NCBI GenBank assembly: GCA_963978545.1
Contig: OZ021722.1
Span: forward strand, 107,872,442 to 107,936,441
Reading direction: 5' to 3'
DNA length: 64,000 nt
Source: Linyphia triangularis
Taxonomy: Eukaryota; Arthropoda; Arachnida; Araneae; Linyphiidae
Positions 50,363-61,617 of the stretch are shown here, in pieces. The notes beneath the pieces are model-generated. The model searched no databases. It was not told the origin of the DNA and saw only the letters and a list, made by a program, of their open reading frames with translations. Positions within the stretch are counted from its first letter, which is position 1. Each line of letters opens with the position of its first letter. The position numbers were made by a program, and so were the translations under genes.

Positions 50363-51361
50363 TACTTTCAATTACCCATATGTGTACATAGTATTCATTA
50401 CGGTAAATTCCTAGTTCACGTTTATGGGTTGGCGCACTTTTGAAAAGTTGGCGACAAAGCCAGAATGTCGCCAATTCAGAATTCCAATATGAAAAATTGA
50501 GAAACGAACCAGCTCCATGATTTGTGGTATAGAAAGGTTGAAGCCCAAGCACGTCAATAAAAAAAAATGGGGTTGCCAAATTTAGAACTGTATCGCCTAC
50601 AAAACAGCGCCAAATCGGCTTGGCGATATTTTAACGTCAACTAGGAATAGACCTTCATTACAAAAAAAATCAGGTTTTTTTACATTTCTCCACGTTTTGG
50701 AACAAAAAGTGATAATGAAAAAACGTTTTGGGTCAAAAAAGGGATTTAGAAAAAATGTCTGTCTGTGTGTACGTGGTCAACATAGCTCCCGAATAAATTG
50801 ACCTAGGATGTTCAAATTTGGTGTGAGGGTTGGTGATGGCACAAGGACCTACCATTAAGGTTTTCGTCAAAATCGCACATGCGCGTAATATATAGTTGCC
50901 AATTGATCAAATCATGTTTTTCAGTAATTGCTAAAAAACGGTTCTAACGATTTTGTTTAAAATAGCTGTGGCAATGCCTCTGAAGGTGTTCTAATCATCC
51001 CCACCTCCGAAATTCCCGTAAAAATGCTTTAATGGCGTAAAAAGTTGAAAAACGAATGACTTCAACACTTAGTTCTCTTTCCTCGAGCATAGCTCATTGA
51101 CTATTGTTTTTTCTCCTCTCCGCAGTTTCACTTATAAGAATGGATAATATAAGAATTATCGAAATAATAATCGCCAAAATCCCCATTTGATCGAAGTTTT
51201 TTTTTTTTCTTCTTCTTTTTAAAGACGCATATAAGAATTATCGCAAAAAAATACACCCCTAGTTTCTAAATGAATGATAAAAATATAAAAACGGTAGATG
51301 ACACAAATCCACGTTAGTATTATAGTGTATTTGAAAGCTGTGCGATGTTCCACACTACTAG
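50363..51361 (-). mobile_element. TTTCAATTAC-family element, copy 3, with nested MITE
   Basis: In minus orientation: TACTTTCAATTACCC at the left, CTGTGCGATGTTCCACACTA at the right. Interrupted at 50402-50653. Uninterrupted family phrases lie either side. Confidence 0.85.
50402..50653. mobile_element. 252-bp MITE with perfect 8-bp TSD
   Basis: TTCATTAC on both sides (50394-50401 and 50654-50661). Inverted ends GGTAAATTCCTAGTTCACGT and, on the complement of the right, GGTCTATTCCTAGTTGACGT. The ends recall the GGCCTATTCTAA ends of the 2977-bp element, so the two may be related hAT families. Confidence 0.9.
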
Positions 51362-51639
51362 ATTTTATTGCTATATTAAAACTTTGTATGACATAAGAAC
51401 TTAAGTCATTCAATGAAATAAAAATATTATTTTCTAAGGACTAATCAGGTGTTAAAACATGCATTATTTTTTATTTTATTTTTATTTTTTTTGGATTTAA
51501 GGCCTTTAATTTAATGATCTATCAAAGAATAGCTCCCCATCTATGTATGTTGCCTAAAAACAAAACTGAACTAGTTTTCCACGGGAGATTCCAAGACAAA
51601 CACTTCTACATTTAAGGTACTGTAATTCTTTTGGACGCC

Positions 51640-52376
51640 AATTCGGGGTTGTTCAAATATTACGTAAGCATGTTTTTGGTTGTTTTTGACCCCCTTCCCC
51701 TTGTCAGCAAAAATAAGCAAATCGCATACCCCCCTCTATAATTACGTAAGCATACGGTAACCCCCCCCCCCCCTGCTCCTGATTTTTTTTTTTTTTTTTT
51801 TTTTTTGTAACGTTAATAATCTAAAAAAAAGTTAGGATTCAATGCAAATAATGAACTTTAACTCGCCTTAAAAGGGAAAAAAATGAAGAAAGAAACTTGT
51901 TCAAAACACAACTCAATTCGGAATCTTGAACCTTAAACCAACTACTGTTCCATCTTAGGGGCCCGCCAGTCGCCAAGCGAAACAAAAACAAAAATTGTCT
52001 GTCACATAAGTTAGATTTAATGTAGGATTCACGTCTCCAAACACCCAAAAGAGGCGAATCACCTTTATTCATTTTGAAACTGCAGTATTTTGCATCATCA
52101 ATGTTTGATTGTAATTGGCTGAAGGCAGAGTACGTCACTCTTATGTGACGTAAGTTTAAATCCCTTAGATCGATTTGAATGGAAAGTCGCCTATCCTAGA
52201 ACTCGGTGTACAAAAGTGAGATTTTTTGTAAGTTTCAATTTTATTTTAGAAATAAAGGGATTATTAAATGCTTACGTAAGTATCACTCATACCCCCTCCC
52301 TCCCCTTGTCAGCAAAAATAAGCAAATCGCTAACTCCCCCCCCCCCCCCTAGATGCTTAGGTAATATTTGAAAGGC
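51640..52376. mobile_element. Element with TTCAAATATTACGTAAGCAT ends
   Basis: Left end GTTCAAATATTACGTAAGCA and right end ATGCTTAGGTAATATTTGAA are inverted. Both subterminal regions contain CTTGTCAGCAAAAATAAGCA in the same orientation, next to C-rich runs. A 99-codon minus frame inside (51839-52138) is unrecognised. Confidence 0.7.
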
Positions 52377-52389
52377 CCTTCCCTGAAAG

Positions 52390-53085
52390 CATCACCCTCA
52401 TCCTTATTCTAAATCGACGACTTCTATAGCAACCAAAATATCTGCTGGGATCTATTCTCTTGTTAAGACACTACTTCGTAACCTAAAAATTAATGATTTC
52501 GAGGTTGTTGTTATGTTTCCAAATTTATCCCAGCGTAACATGAAAAATATCTGGAAAGCCTCACAACATGATGGCAGCCGAGATCCTTGTATTAAAACTT
52601 AACATTACCGATTTACACAGTCTCAAGAAAAATTGCTTTTACTGAGTTACGTAGTATTAAAAGTACAGCAACAATGTATAAATAATAAAATTATCATGCT
52701 ATACATTGGGACAGGCTTACTTGAGCTCACTGAATACGCTGCCACGATGTGTGAACCGGTTTACTAAAACCCTGATTGGCTAATTGGAACTATGTGTTGC
52801 CGATTCGTTAAAACTCTTATAGTATCCGTGGTTAGAAAAGTAAAATATTAATTAACATTATAAATAAAAGCGCTTATTTTCTTTTTGTTATCAACACACA
52901 TTTAAGTTTAATATAAAATTATGTGGGTAGGGTTATCAATATTGCTATAAAAGTTGTGATTTGTCAGGAACTATATCTTTCCGCGGAAGGATCCATCCTA
53001 CAGTATGTACTCAAGGATCAAGTAATGTTGTCTCGAAGTACATCCCTTCTTAAATCCTTCATGTTAACTTAGATTTTGTTAATGT
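52390..53085. other. Unassigned stretch
   Basis: No gene, and no repeat partner recognised in this window. Confidence 0.4.
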
Positions 53086-53089
53086 GTTT

Positions 53090-53485
53090 GTTTGCAAATC
53101 TGTGGAAGGCTAATTAATGCACTTGACGTCCTCCAATCGAGTGGAAACTTGGCAGATAGACTCGTTGTCGATGACAATGCATTCTATCAAGTTTTAGAGG
53201 CTGTTACAAAAAAGGCGCTTTTCATACACATTTTAATTATATCTTTGAAGGACTAATTAACCTACTTACCGTTAACCAATCTAGCTGAAACTTCAGAAAT
53301 AGATTTGTTGTCCATGACAATGGATTCTATCAGGTTTTGGTGTGCTATTACAAAATGATCGCTTTTACACATATTTCATAACAGCTTCAGAGGATTAACT
53401 AACCCACTTTCCATCACCCAATTTAAATGTAATTTGGCAAATAGACTCTTTGTCGATGACAATGCATTCTATTAAGTTTTGGGTA
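53090..53485 (+). repeat. Three diverged tandem units of about 142 bp (CTTGGCAGATAG family)
   Basis: GTCGATGACAATG-like phrases occur at 53167, 53310 and 53452. Each unit also has a CCAATC..GAAACTT phrase. A poly-A run at about 53487-53517 follows. Confidence 0.75.
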
Positions 53486-53520
<35 letters not shown>

Positions 53521-53825
53521 TTACTTCATGGCACCGAATCGTTGGTTTTCTTCGTAGTGATGAAATACTATGAAAATTTGATTTGAACTCAAAATCATTT
53601 GCAATTGCACTCAAAAGTTGCCAGTGCATATAAGGGATTTATAATCAAAACTTTTATGGGTAAATTTTTTTTTTTTCTTATTGTGAAATACGATGTTACA
53701 GATAATCACCCGTTTCCCACAAAATTCAATTTGGATAAATAAGAAAAGGTGACGAGGGCGTTTGCAAGTAAAAAAAATATCAACATAGATTTATCAACCC
53801 TTTTTATGAATTCCTGAAGATTTTT

Positions 53826-54570
53826 TACTTTCAATTACTCATATGTAAACATAGGGTAATGAAAGTATAATATGCGGTTGAAAAAAAATCGATTTTATTT
53901 TTGCATTTCCCCTCGTTTTAGAACAGTCTGATTTCAAAAAAGTGATCTAAGAAAATGTCTGTATGTGTGTACGTGGTCAGCATAACTCCCGAACAAATTG
54001 ACCGAAATGTAAAATGTATAAATTTGGTGTACGGATTGGTGCTGGCCCAAGGACCTACCATTAAGGTTTTCGTAAAAATCGCACATGCGAATCAGGTGAA
54101 AAAGCTGCCATTCAAAAAATCATGGTTTTCAGTAATTACTAAACAAATTGCTCCTACGATTTTGTTCAAAATCGCTCTGGTAATGCCTCTGAAGGTGTTC
54201 TAAGCATTCCCACCTACTAAATTCTCATAAAAATTCGATACAAGCGTAAAAAGTAGAAAAACGAGTGCCTTTAACACAGAGCACTCTGTCCTTGAGCATC
54301 GTCTATCAACGATTGATTTTGTTTGCGTTTCAAGCAGAAGCAAGGACAATGTAATGTATATCGAATAAAACCACCAATTTTGACTTTTTGGCTTGGTATT
54401 TTTTTTTTCCCTCATGTAAAAATTATTGCCAAAAATATCGCCAAACTGGCTATTTTTATTTAAATGAGTGAAAATTAGAAAATGGTAAATAGCGTTGTGG
54501 TAAATTTTACTGGAATGACCAATAGTATATAATGTAATTGAAAATTGTGCGATGTTCCACACCCCTAGTT
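53826..54570 (-). mobile_element. TTTCAATTAC-family element, copy 4, intact ends
   Basis: TACTTTCAATTACTCATATG at the left and TGCGATGTTCCACACCCCTA at the right, in minus orientation. About 745 bp without internal insertion; a good reference copy for the family. Confidence 0.85.
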
Positions 54571-55150
54571 TAATTTACATATTACAAAAGGTATTCTTTC
54601 CCATGTTCCGTTACGGTTCACTTTAATGCACAAAAATACATTTCCGAGAAACAATGCGGAAGACCCAACGCAAATCTCTGTCCATTTACGAACGTCCTTG
54701 CCAATCGCCTCCATTGATCCTTCTTTTCTACTGAAATAAAGAATGTCCCGAAGAGACAAGGACATCAACAACGAACGCCATTCATCTTTATTTCGCAGAT
54801 TCTAATCTGGACATTGAATCCGAAAGCTCCCAACACATCGAAATAATTGGACGGAAAATTCATTTCCCGAAGACATAAAAGCCCTTCCACAGCCAGCTAT
54901 ATTTCCGTACTTACACAAGTCCCAGAGAACAATTTTCTTGAAAAAATTCGAAAGAAAGTAATTTATCTTGAGCGGCCTTGTCGGCAGTTTTTGTTTCGGT
55001 ACTTTTTTTTTCTTCTTCGGATTCGGACGTCTTTTCGACTTTTTTTAAGCCATGGACGTCGGTTGGGCAGTCAAGCGACGAGGACGCATCTTCCCACATG
55101 TTGGTGGAAAGAGATTGTTGCAAAATGTGATGTCCCTTGATCGGACTCAT
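54565..55150 (-). CDS. Tentative two-exon gene of unknown function
   Basis: Model on the minus strand: exon A 55150-54915, intron 54914-54731 (184 bp, donor GTAAGT, acceptor CTTTATTTCAG), exon B 54730-54565 with stop TAG. The phases agree and give up to 133 residues. A second start at 55099 (A at -3) gives MWEDASSSLDCPTDVH. The product has an acidic/lysine-rich part (SESEEEKKSTETKTADKAAQ), then a hydrophobic stretch (CVGSSALFLGNVFLCI) that could be a membrane segment. The area is less AT-rich than its surroundings and not made of recognised repeats. I do not recognise the protein. An opposite-strand 97-codon frame also exists, so this may be chance. Confidence 0.3.
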
Positions 55151-55349
55151 TACACACAGAATAACGAGTTCATTTTTAGAGATTGGTGGATGAGATATAA
55201 AAGAAGAATTGCGTGCAACATTTTACACCACTTTGAACACATTTTCGTCGCTCTTTTTCGAGTGGAACCTGAAATAACTTTGACGCCTTTTTTTTTTTTT
55301 TTGGCAATTATTTTCAGTCGTGCCAGTTTGTTGTAATTCTGCATAATTG

Positions 55350-56160
55350 AGTGAGAAAGGTATGTGGGGCGAATAAATGCAGATGAATAAATCCCACACT
55401 GTGAATAAACTACGGGGACCAGAGAATGTAAGAAGAGTCGATGGACATAAAGTGCATAAGTAAATGGTAAGCCCGGAGGAAGAAGAACTGGAAGATCACG
55501 AAGAAAGTAGATGGATGATGTGGTGAAGAAAAGTTAGAGAACATGTCGTGCATGCAAATAGGGACCTTCATCTAAAACAGCGTTAGACACTACATGGCCC
55601 TAAACAGATTTTTCTGTCGCCCGCCTGTAGCAGAGAATAACAAACATCAACAAACTTCATGCTATGGACTTTTCTTTTACATAACTTTAATTTCTCCAAA
55701 ATAGTTTGTGTTAACTATGTAAAACAGAGTTCTCCACTACGGGGACCAAAAAAAAAACAAAAAAAAAACATATGAATAAAGTTTCAGCAAGTTGGTTTTC
55801 ATCAAGGAATAACTTAACGAAATCTTATTTAAACGATTTCTTAGGAATGGTTGCAACAAATACTGAGACAGACAGCGACTCTGCCATAAAATAAACTGAA
55901 CGTTTTAGACTGCCATAGTTTCATAATTGAAATCGACTAAAACGGGGGAGGGGGGGGGGGATCTGGAAATAAAAATACTTTTATTAAAAATTATGTCAAG
56001 TCGAATTGTCACGTTGAAACAAAAGAATAATTTATTTTTTTAAACTTAGCTTCACGCAATAATAAAAATTATTATTTTTTAATTAGTTTAAAAAAAAAAG
56101 AAAAAATTAAAATTTAACTTTTATTAAGATAAAAAAAACATTAATATCTTTTTTTCAGTA
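55350..56160. other. Unassigned stretch
   Basis: Contains AATAAA-rich DNA near 55370-55420 and an oligo-G run at about 55946. No gene or repeat recognised. Confidence 0.4.
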
Positions 56161-56425
56161 GGTAGTATATTTTTTCACCTTAATATAGGTCCATGGGCCA
56201 TCACCAACCTGCTCACCAAATTTTAACATTGTAGGTCAATTTGTTCGAGAGTTATGCTGACCACAGACACACACACAGAGATTTTTTCTATATCACTTTT
56301 TTAAGATCGGGATGTTCCAAAACGTGAAAAAAAAATTTTTAAAAAAAAAATCGATTTTTTTTTTTTTTTTTTTCCGAATCCTATACTTTCATTACCCTAT
56401 GTATTACATATAGGTAATTGAAAAT
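56160..56425 (+). mobile_element. TTTCAATTAC-family element, 5'-truncated copy
   Basis: Only the right third is present, from about GGTCCATGGGCCATCACC to ATAGGTAATTGAAAATA. TTTTTTCTATATCACTTTTT is conserved. Confidence 0.75.
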
Positions 56426-56429
56426 AATT

Positions 56430-58049
56430 AAAGACAGTTTTGCAATGTGTATTAGTTACAGAAGCGAGACCTATTCTGCCTCAATTCCGATGCATATTCC
56501 GATGAGTACGCAACTGACATTGAACTGTCGTTGTTGCAGTTGTTTTTATCTGAAACAACGCACTCGAATGCTGGGTGATCGTTGCTCAAATTAAAATGAA
56601 GACAATGAGAACTCTGGAAGACGATGAATAATTTATTGTGAGTGTACTAGGAATATTTCATAAATCATAAAACTTCAAATGCTTCACTATTGTTTTGTTG
56701 AATTACATGAAATTTCAGAATGAATATTATTGTGTTTGGCATTTAAGTTATGGTTGATAGGTGATGAAAGGGTTCAAAGTAAAGAAATTATTTTAAAGAG
56801 AAAATAACGTGTTAAATGATAGAAGTTGTCAAGCATTATATTAATTAATGTAGAATACAGGTTTGACAGTTGATTGTGAAGGGATGGCATGCCTAATTTT
56901 CTTTTCTTTTTAAATTATTTTATTATCCCAATCAGTGAAATTAGAAAAAGTACGATTCCGTATTTAGACTATTGTTTCATCTATGAGGACTCGAGTATTT
57001 TATGATTTTAATTTCTTACTGAATTGAGATGTTTATTAAACAAGAGAGAATCGGAAGGCTCTATCTAATTCAAGTTAAAATTGGCTTTTTTTTTAAGTAC
57101 CTTTTTGTTCAAGAAACTTCTCATAGCAATGATCTAAAACTTTGCCTAGCCAATGATAGAGCGCATTTACATAAACTGACATGTGCTCACGTAAGCTAAA
57201 TGGTTTCTACAATTTATGAAGTTTTGAAAAAGTTTTTAATAAAATTTTCAGGAAGAAAAAAAAACGATTAAGAATTTTTTTTCGCGTTAACCTAATTTCA
57301 TGTAAACCAGGGCAGTAGACAAGGAGGGGACCTCGGAACCCCCCCCCCCCCCCCTCCTTCCCCGAAATTGGGTGAAATCTTGTTTTACCACTTCCCCTTC
57401 TTTTTTTTTGTGTAACTTGTTATTTGCATTTAAATCAAATCTTCGTCCATAACTCCCCCCCCCCCCCCCCCCGAAAAAAAATCCTGGCTACCGGCTTGTT
57501 GTTAACCGTCTAAAAACTGTTCATATAATTAATGCATATTTACAATACTAATTATATGTGCATTTAATTGCTGTTTTTAAAACATTTACATTGCAGGGCT
57601 TTTATTTAGAGTAATAGTTTAACTAGATTTGCATTAGAAAAAAAAAGTAACTTATTATTTAAAGAAGTATGTTGATGATTTTTGCTTAAGTATCATTAAA
57701 ACATTTGTTTTAAATGTGTCTACCCCTTCTAAATTATTTAAAGCAAACTAGGTATTGTCCTGCTGCATTAGGAAACGTAGCATGTTTTCATCTAAAAAAA
57801 ATGGATTAAAGAGCCCATTTTTTTCGCGTCTTAAGCGGGATTTCATTATTTGAGATTTCGTGTTAAACGAATGAAGTTCACACGGAGAGCTGGTTTTACC
57901 TCACTTTAAACGAGATTTCGTGTTAAGCAATTTCGCGTTCACGGGGTTTAACTGCATTTCTGTAAAAGTGTATGTATATTTATGTAAAATTACAATATGT
58001 GAAAAAAGTTTGAAAGTGAAATCTTAAATAAATTCTGAGAAAAAGGTGC

Positions 58050-58089
<40 letters not shown>

Positions 58090-58409
58090 TATTGTGTGAA
58101 ATAGCGTTTATAGTATAAAAATGTGTATTTTTTTATTGTGAGTTTTTTTTTTTTTAATTAATTAAGTACTTCTAATGGTAGCAGAGCCCATCAAAATTTA
58201 CCATCATATAGATAACATTTTTAATATTACCTCGAAAGGGATTTTGTAGTACATTTTTGACTTCAGGTTCTTTTTAAAATGCTTTGTCTGACCAATTTTC
58301 CCCTTGATAAACTAAATAATAATCAATAAGAAACATTAAATATATCTGCGCTTTTTCAATCTTCCTATTAAGGTTATTTTCTATTTTCAAAGCACTAATT
58401 TAGCTTCAT
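56430..58409. other. AT-rich stretch with homopolymer runs and a pogo-like fragment
   Basis: Long C runs at about 57340-57353 and 57454-57471, and a poly-A run at about 58059-58087. A pogo-like piece (GCGTCTTAAGCGGGATTTC ... GGGGTTTAACTGC) lies at about 57825-57955. No gene seen. Confidence 0.5.
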
Positions 58410-58686
58410 AAGCGCCGGCAGATATGTTTTCAAGGGGGTGCAGATGACACATAAGGGGGAGGCAAAATGATTAATTTTTTGTTTAAACCTAAATTTTTTA
58501 ATTGGATATCATAATGAAATTTTAATTAATCATAATGATTAAATTTCTTATTCAATTATTATATTTAAACCTATATCATACTTCTATTTCCAGTGAATCT
58601 TATCACTTTTCTCCATATTATTTTTAATTTTAAAATTCCAGGGGGGTGCAAGTGCACCTCCTTGCACCTTCCTGGCGGCGCCCATG
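58410..58686. mobile_element. Short element with GCGCC ends, related to 42976-43704
   Basis: The left end GCGCCGGCAGATATGTTTTC and the right end GGGGGTGCAAGTGCACCTCC plus CCTGGCGGCGCCCAT are roughly inverted. The right end closely matches that at about 43658-43704. Confidence 0.55.
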
Positions 58687-58760
58687 TTTAGTTTCAAGTT
58701 AAACAGAACAACATGTTCAATCAATTCGAAAAGTAAGCATCGATTTTTTAAAAATTTTCA

Positions 58761-59106
<346 letters not shown>

Positions 59107-59791
59107 TGACACACATTATAGGATCAATCACAAAATTGTAAATGAGTTTGTGTTTTCTGGGTATAAATACTACAGCACGTATACAATCTATCCGAAATTT
59201 TTTAGCAGAGCGCATTCGCAGTTTAAGCAATCCCTAAATTGTTTATATAACTTATATTACCAACAACCTGCTACAACTATTTCACTGAGACAACCACTTG
59301 GCAGTCCTCATAACATCATGATCCTAGTTCCAAAGCAGGACCAAAACACTTCCAACTGACTGGACATGGTTCAGTGACTTACCATCCTTCCCACCAATTT
59401 CCCGAATAAATATCCCCGAACTTAATCAGTACCTGCGTTCGAATCCCAATGTCACGATAATCCAGAGAATCGCTCTTTGTCGTCAGACAGGCGGACTTTT
59501 CTGAAGCTTGACGATTTTCCAGACTGGATCATTTTCTGTCCACCATATCATTGTTGTTACTCAAATTACTGCCTAACTGCCAATCTTGTTTCCTTAAAGA
59601 TGGTATTTTGTTGCCATTTGAGAAAAGTGAAAAATCGAGTAATGGAGTTGTATCTTCTTTCCAAACTTATTTTTATCTAGTTTCCGTCATTTCGTTCGGT
59701 CAAGGCGAAAGCATTTTCGACAGTGGCGTAACTGATGGACTCGCCAAGGGATGGGTCGTGGTCCAGAAGTCCTACTAGTGACAAGAAAGAA

Positions 59792-60280
59792 ACTAGGGGT
59801 ATGGAACATCGTACAACTTTCAATTACACCCTGTTACTGATGAAGATTTGTGTCATTTACCGTTTTTATATTTTCATCATTCGTTTAGAAAAAATGGTCA
59901 GTTTGGCGATATTTTTTTGCTATAATTCTCATATGCGACTTAAAAAAAAGAGAAAAAAAGCAAGAAAAAACTACCCTTCTCCAAAATGGTGTTTTTGGAG
60001 ATATACTTTTCGATAATTCTTATATTATCCTTTCTTATAAGTGAAACTGGGGCGAGGAGAAAAAGTTATCGTTGATTGAACTATGTTCAAAGAAAGAGAA
60101 CTCTGTGTTGAAGGCATTCGTTTTTCATCTTTTAACGACATTAAAGCATTTTTAAGGGAATTTTGGAGGTGGGGATATTTAAAACACCTTAAGAGGCATA
60201 ACCGAATAATTAAGAGGATTTTCGACCGAATACTATACTTTCATTACCTTATGTACTATACATATGAATAATTGAAAGTA
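59792..60280 (+). mobile_element. TTTCAATTAC-family element, internally deleted copy
   Basis: Starts ACTAGGGGTATGGAACATCG and ends AATAATTGAAAGTA. About 250 bp of the usual middle is missing after GAGGCATAACCG. It preserves the unfilled site ATCCTTTCTTATAAGTGAAA for the 2977-bp insertion at 31.8 kb. Confidence 0.8.
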
Positions 60281-60644
60281 ATAACTGTTCAAGTTCAGCT
60301 GAGCCATTGAAAACCTAAAGAAATCTTTTTTAAGTTCAAACTTAAATCTCTATCGTAAAAATAATCTTGTTGTAAGAGCCAATGGAGCCTATATTTTTGG
60401 CTACGATGCGACATATTCTTTTTAAAATATCTAAGGCAGTTTTCCAGTTTTACAAAGATAACTTCAAGCTTGAAACCCAAGTCCAATTACCAGCGAAAAT
60501 AACTTGATATTTTTTTGGTAAAGAAAAGACCGATTTTAAATAAATTTAACAGCTATGTGAGACATCCGCCCCTGCATTTCTACTCTATAATAATAAGTCA
60601 CAATTATTTCGATACTAAGATTTTCATTTTTATGAAGAAAATTC

Positions 60645-61030
60645 ATTCATTCATTTCATTCAAATTCATTTCATTCAAATTCATTTCATTCAAATTCATT
60701 CATTCATTTCATTCAAATTCATTCATTTCATTCAAATTCATTCATTTCATTCAAATTCATTCATTTCATTCAAATTCATTCATTTCATTCAAATTCATTC
60801 ATTTCATTCAAATTCATTCATTTCATTCAAATTCATTCATTTCATTCAAATTCATTCATTTCATTCAAATTCATTCATTTCATTCATTTCATTCATTTCA
60901 TTCATTTCATTCAAATTCATTCATTTCATTCAAATTCATTCATTTCATTCATTTCATTCAAATTCATTCATTTCATTCAAATTCATTCATTTCATTCAAA
61001 TTCATTCATTTCATTCAAATTCATTCATTT
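60645..61030. repeat. 19-bp minisatellite ATTCATTTCATTCAAATTC
   Basis: About twenty units, mostly exact at 19 bp, with shorter ATTTC variants around 60880-60955. The reading frame through it (Ser/Phe/His/Ile-rich) is an artefact of the repeat. Confidence 0.95.
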
Positions 61031-61454
61031 TAAGAAGTGAAAAATCGAGTAATGGAGTTGCATTGTCTCCCCATACCAAGTGGAAACTTATTTTATCTAG
61101 TTTGTGTCATTTCATTAGGATAAGATATACGCATTTTCGACAGTGGCGTGGAGTAACTTATGATCTTGGTAAGATATGGGTCTTTTTCTAGAGGTCCTAC
61201 TAGAGGCAGGAATAAAATATTTGTGCAAGTATAGTTGGTCCATAAATTTAGCTAAAGATATCCGTCTCTGCAATTTCACTTTCGAAGAATATGTCCTATT
61301 TATTTCAAGTTTAAACTTTTCCTTTTAATTAAATCACTTATAAAATCAAATGCTCCTCTGTTGTCTTATTTGGTAAAAATGCTTGAAAATTAAAAGAAAA
61401 ATATTTCAGATGTTGTTCCATGTGTATTTTGGCAGATATTTTATAATCAAACCC

Positions 61455-61617
61455 GGTAAACCCGACATCGCTTAACCATGAAACCCCGTTTAATGCGAAA
61501 TAAAAGCAGTTCTCCGTACTTAAAACTTAATGTTAATTTCTTCGTTTAACACGAAATTCGGTTAACTCGAACACATTTCGGCGGCATCATCGACTTCGCG
61601 TTAACGAGGTTTGACTC
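61455..61617. mobile_element. pogo-like MITE, diverged copy
   Basis: AAACCCCGTTTAATGCGAAA, then TTAACACGAAATTCGGTTAA and GCGTTAACGAGGTTTGACT match the longer copy at 16288-16442. The left end is poorly preserved. Confidence 0.6.

Larger units (their letters stand above)
59625..61214. repeat. Direct repeats of about 165 bp enclosing a MITE and a minisatellite
   Basis: GAAAAATCGAGTAATGGAGT and CATTTTCGACAGTGGCGT occur at about 59625-59790 and again at 61036-61214. Between them lie the TTTCAATTAC element and the 19-bp minisatellite. No coding gene between. Confidence 0.75.

Noticed and set aside
60515..61033. 172-codon Ser/Phe/His/Ile frame
   Set aside because: Translation of the 19-bp minisatellite, which lacks stops in this frame.
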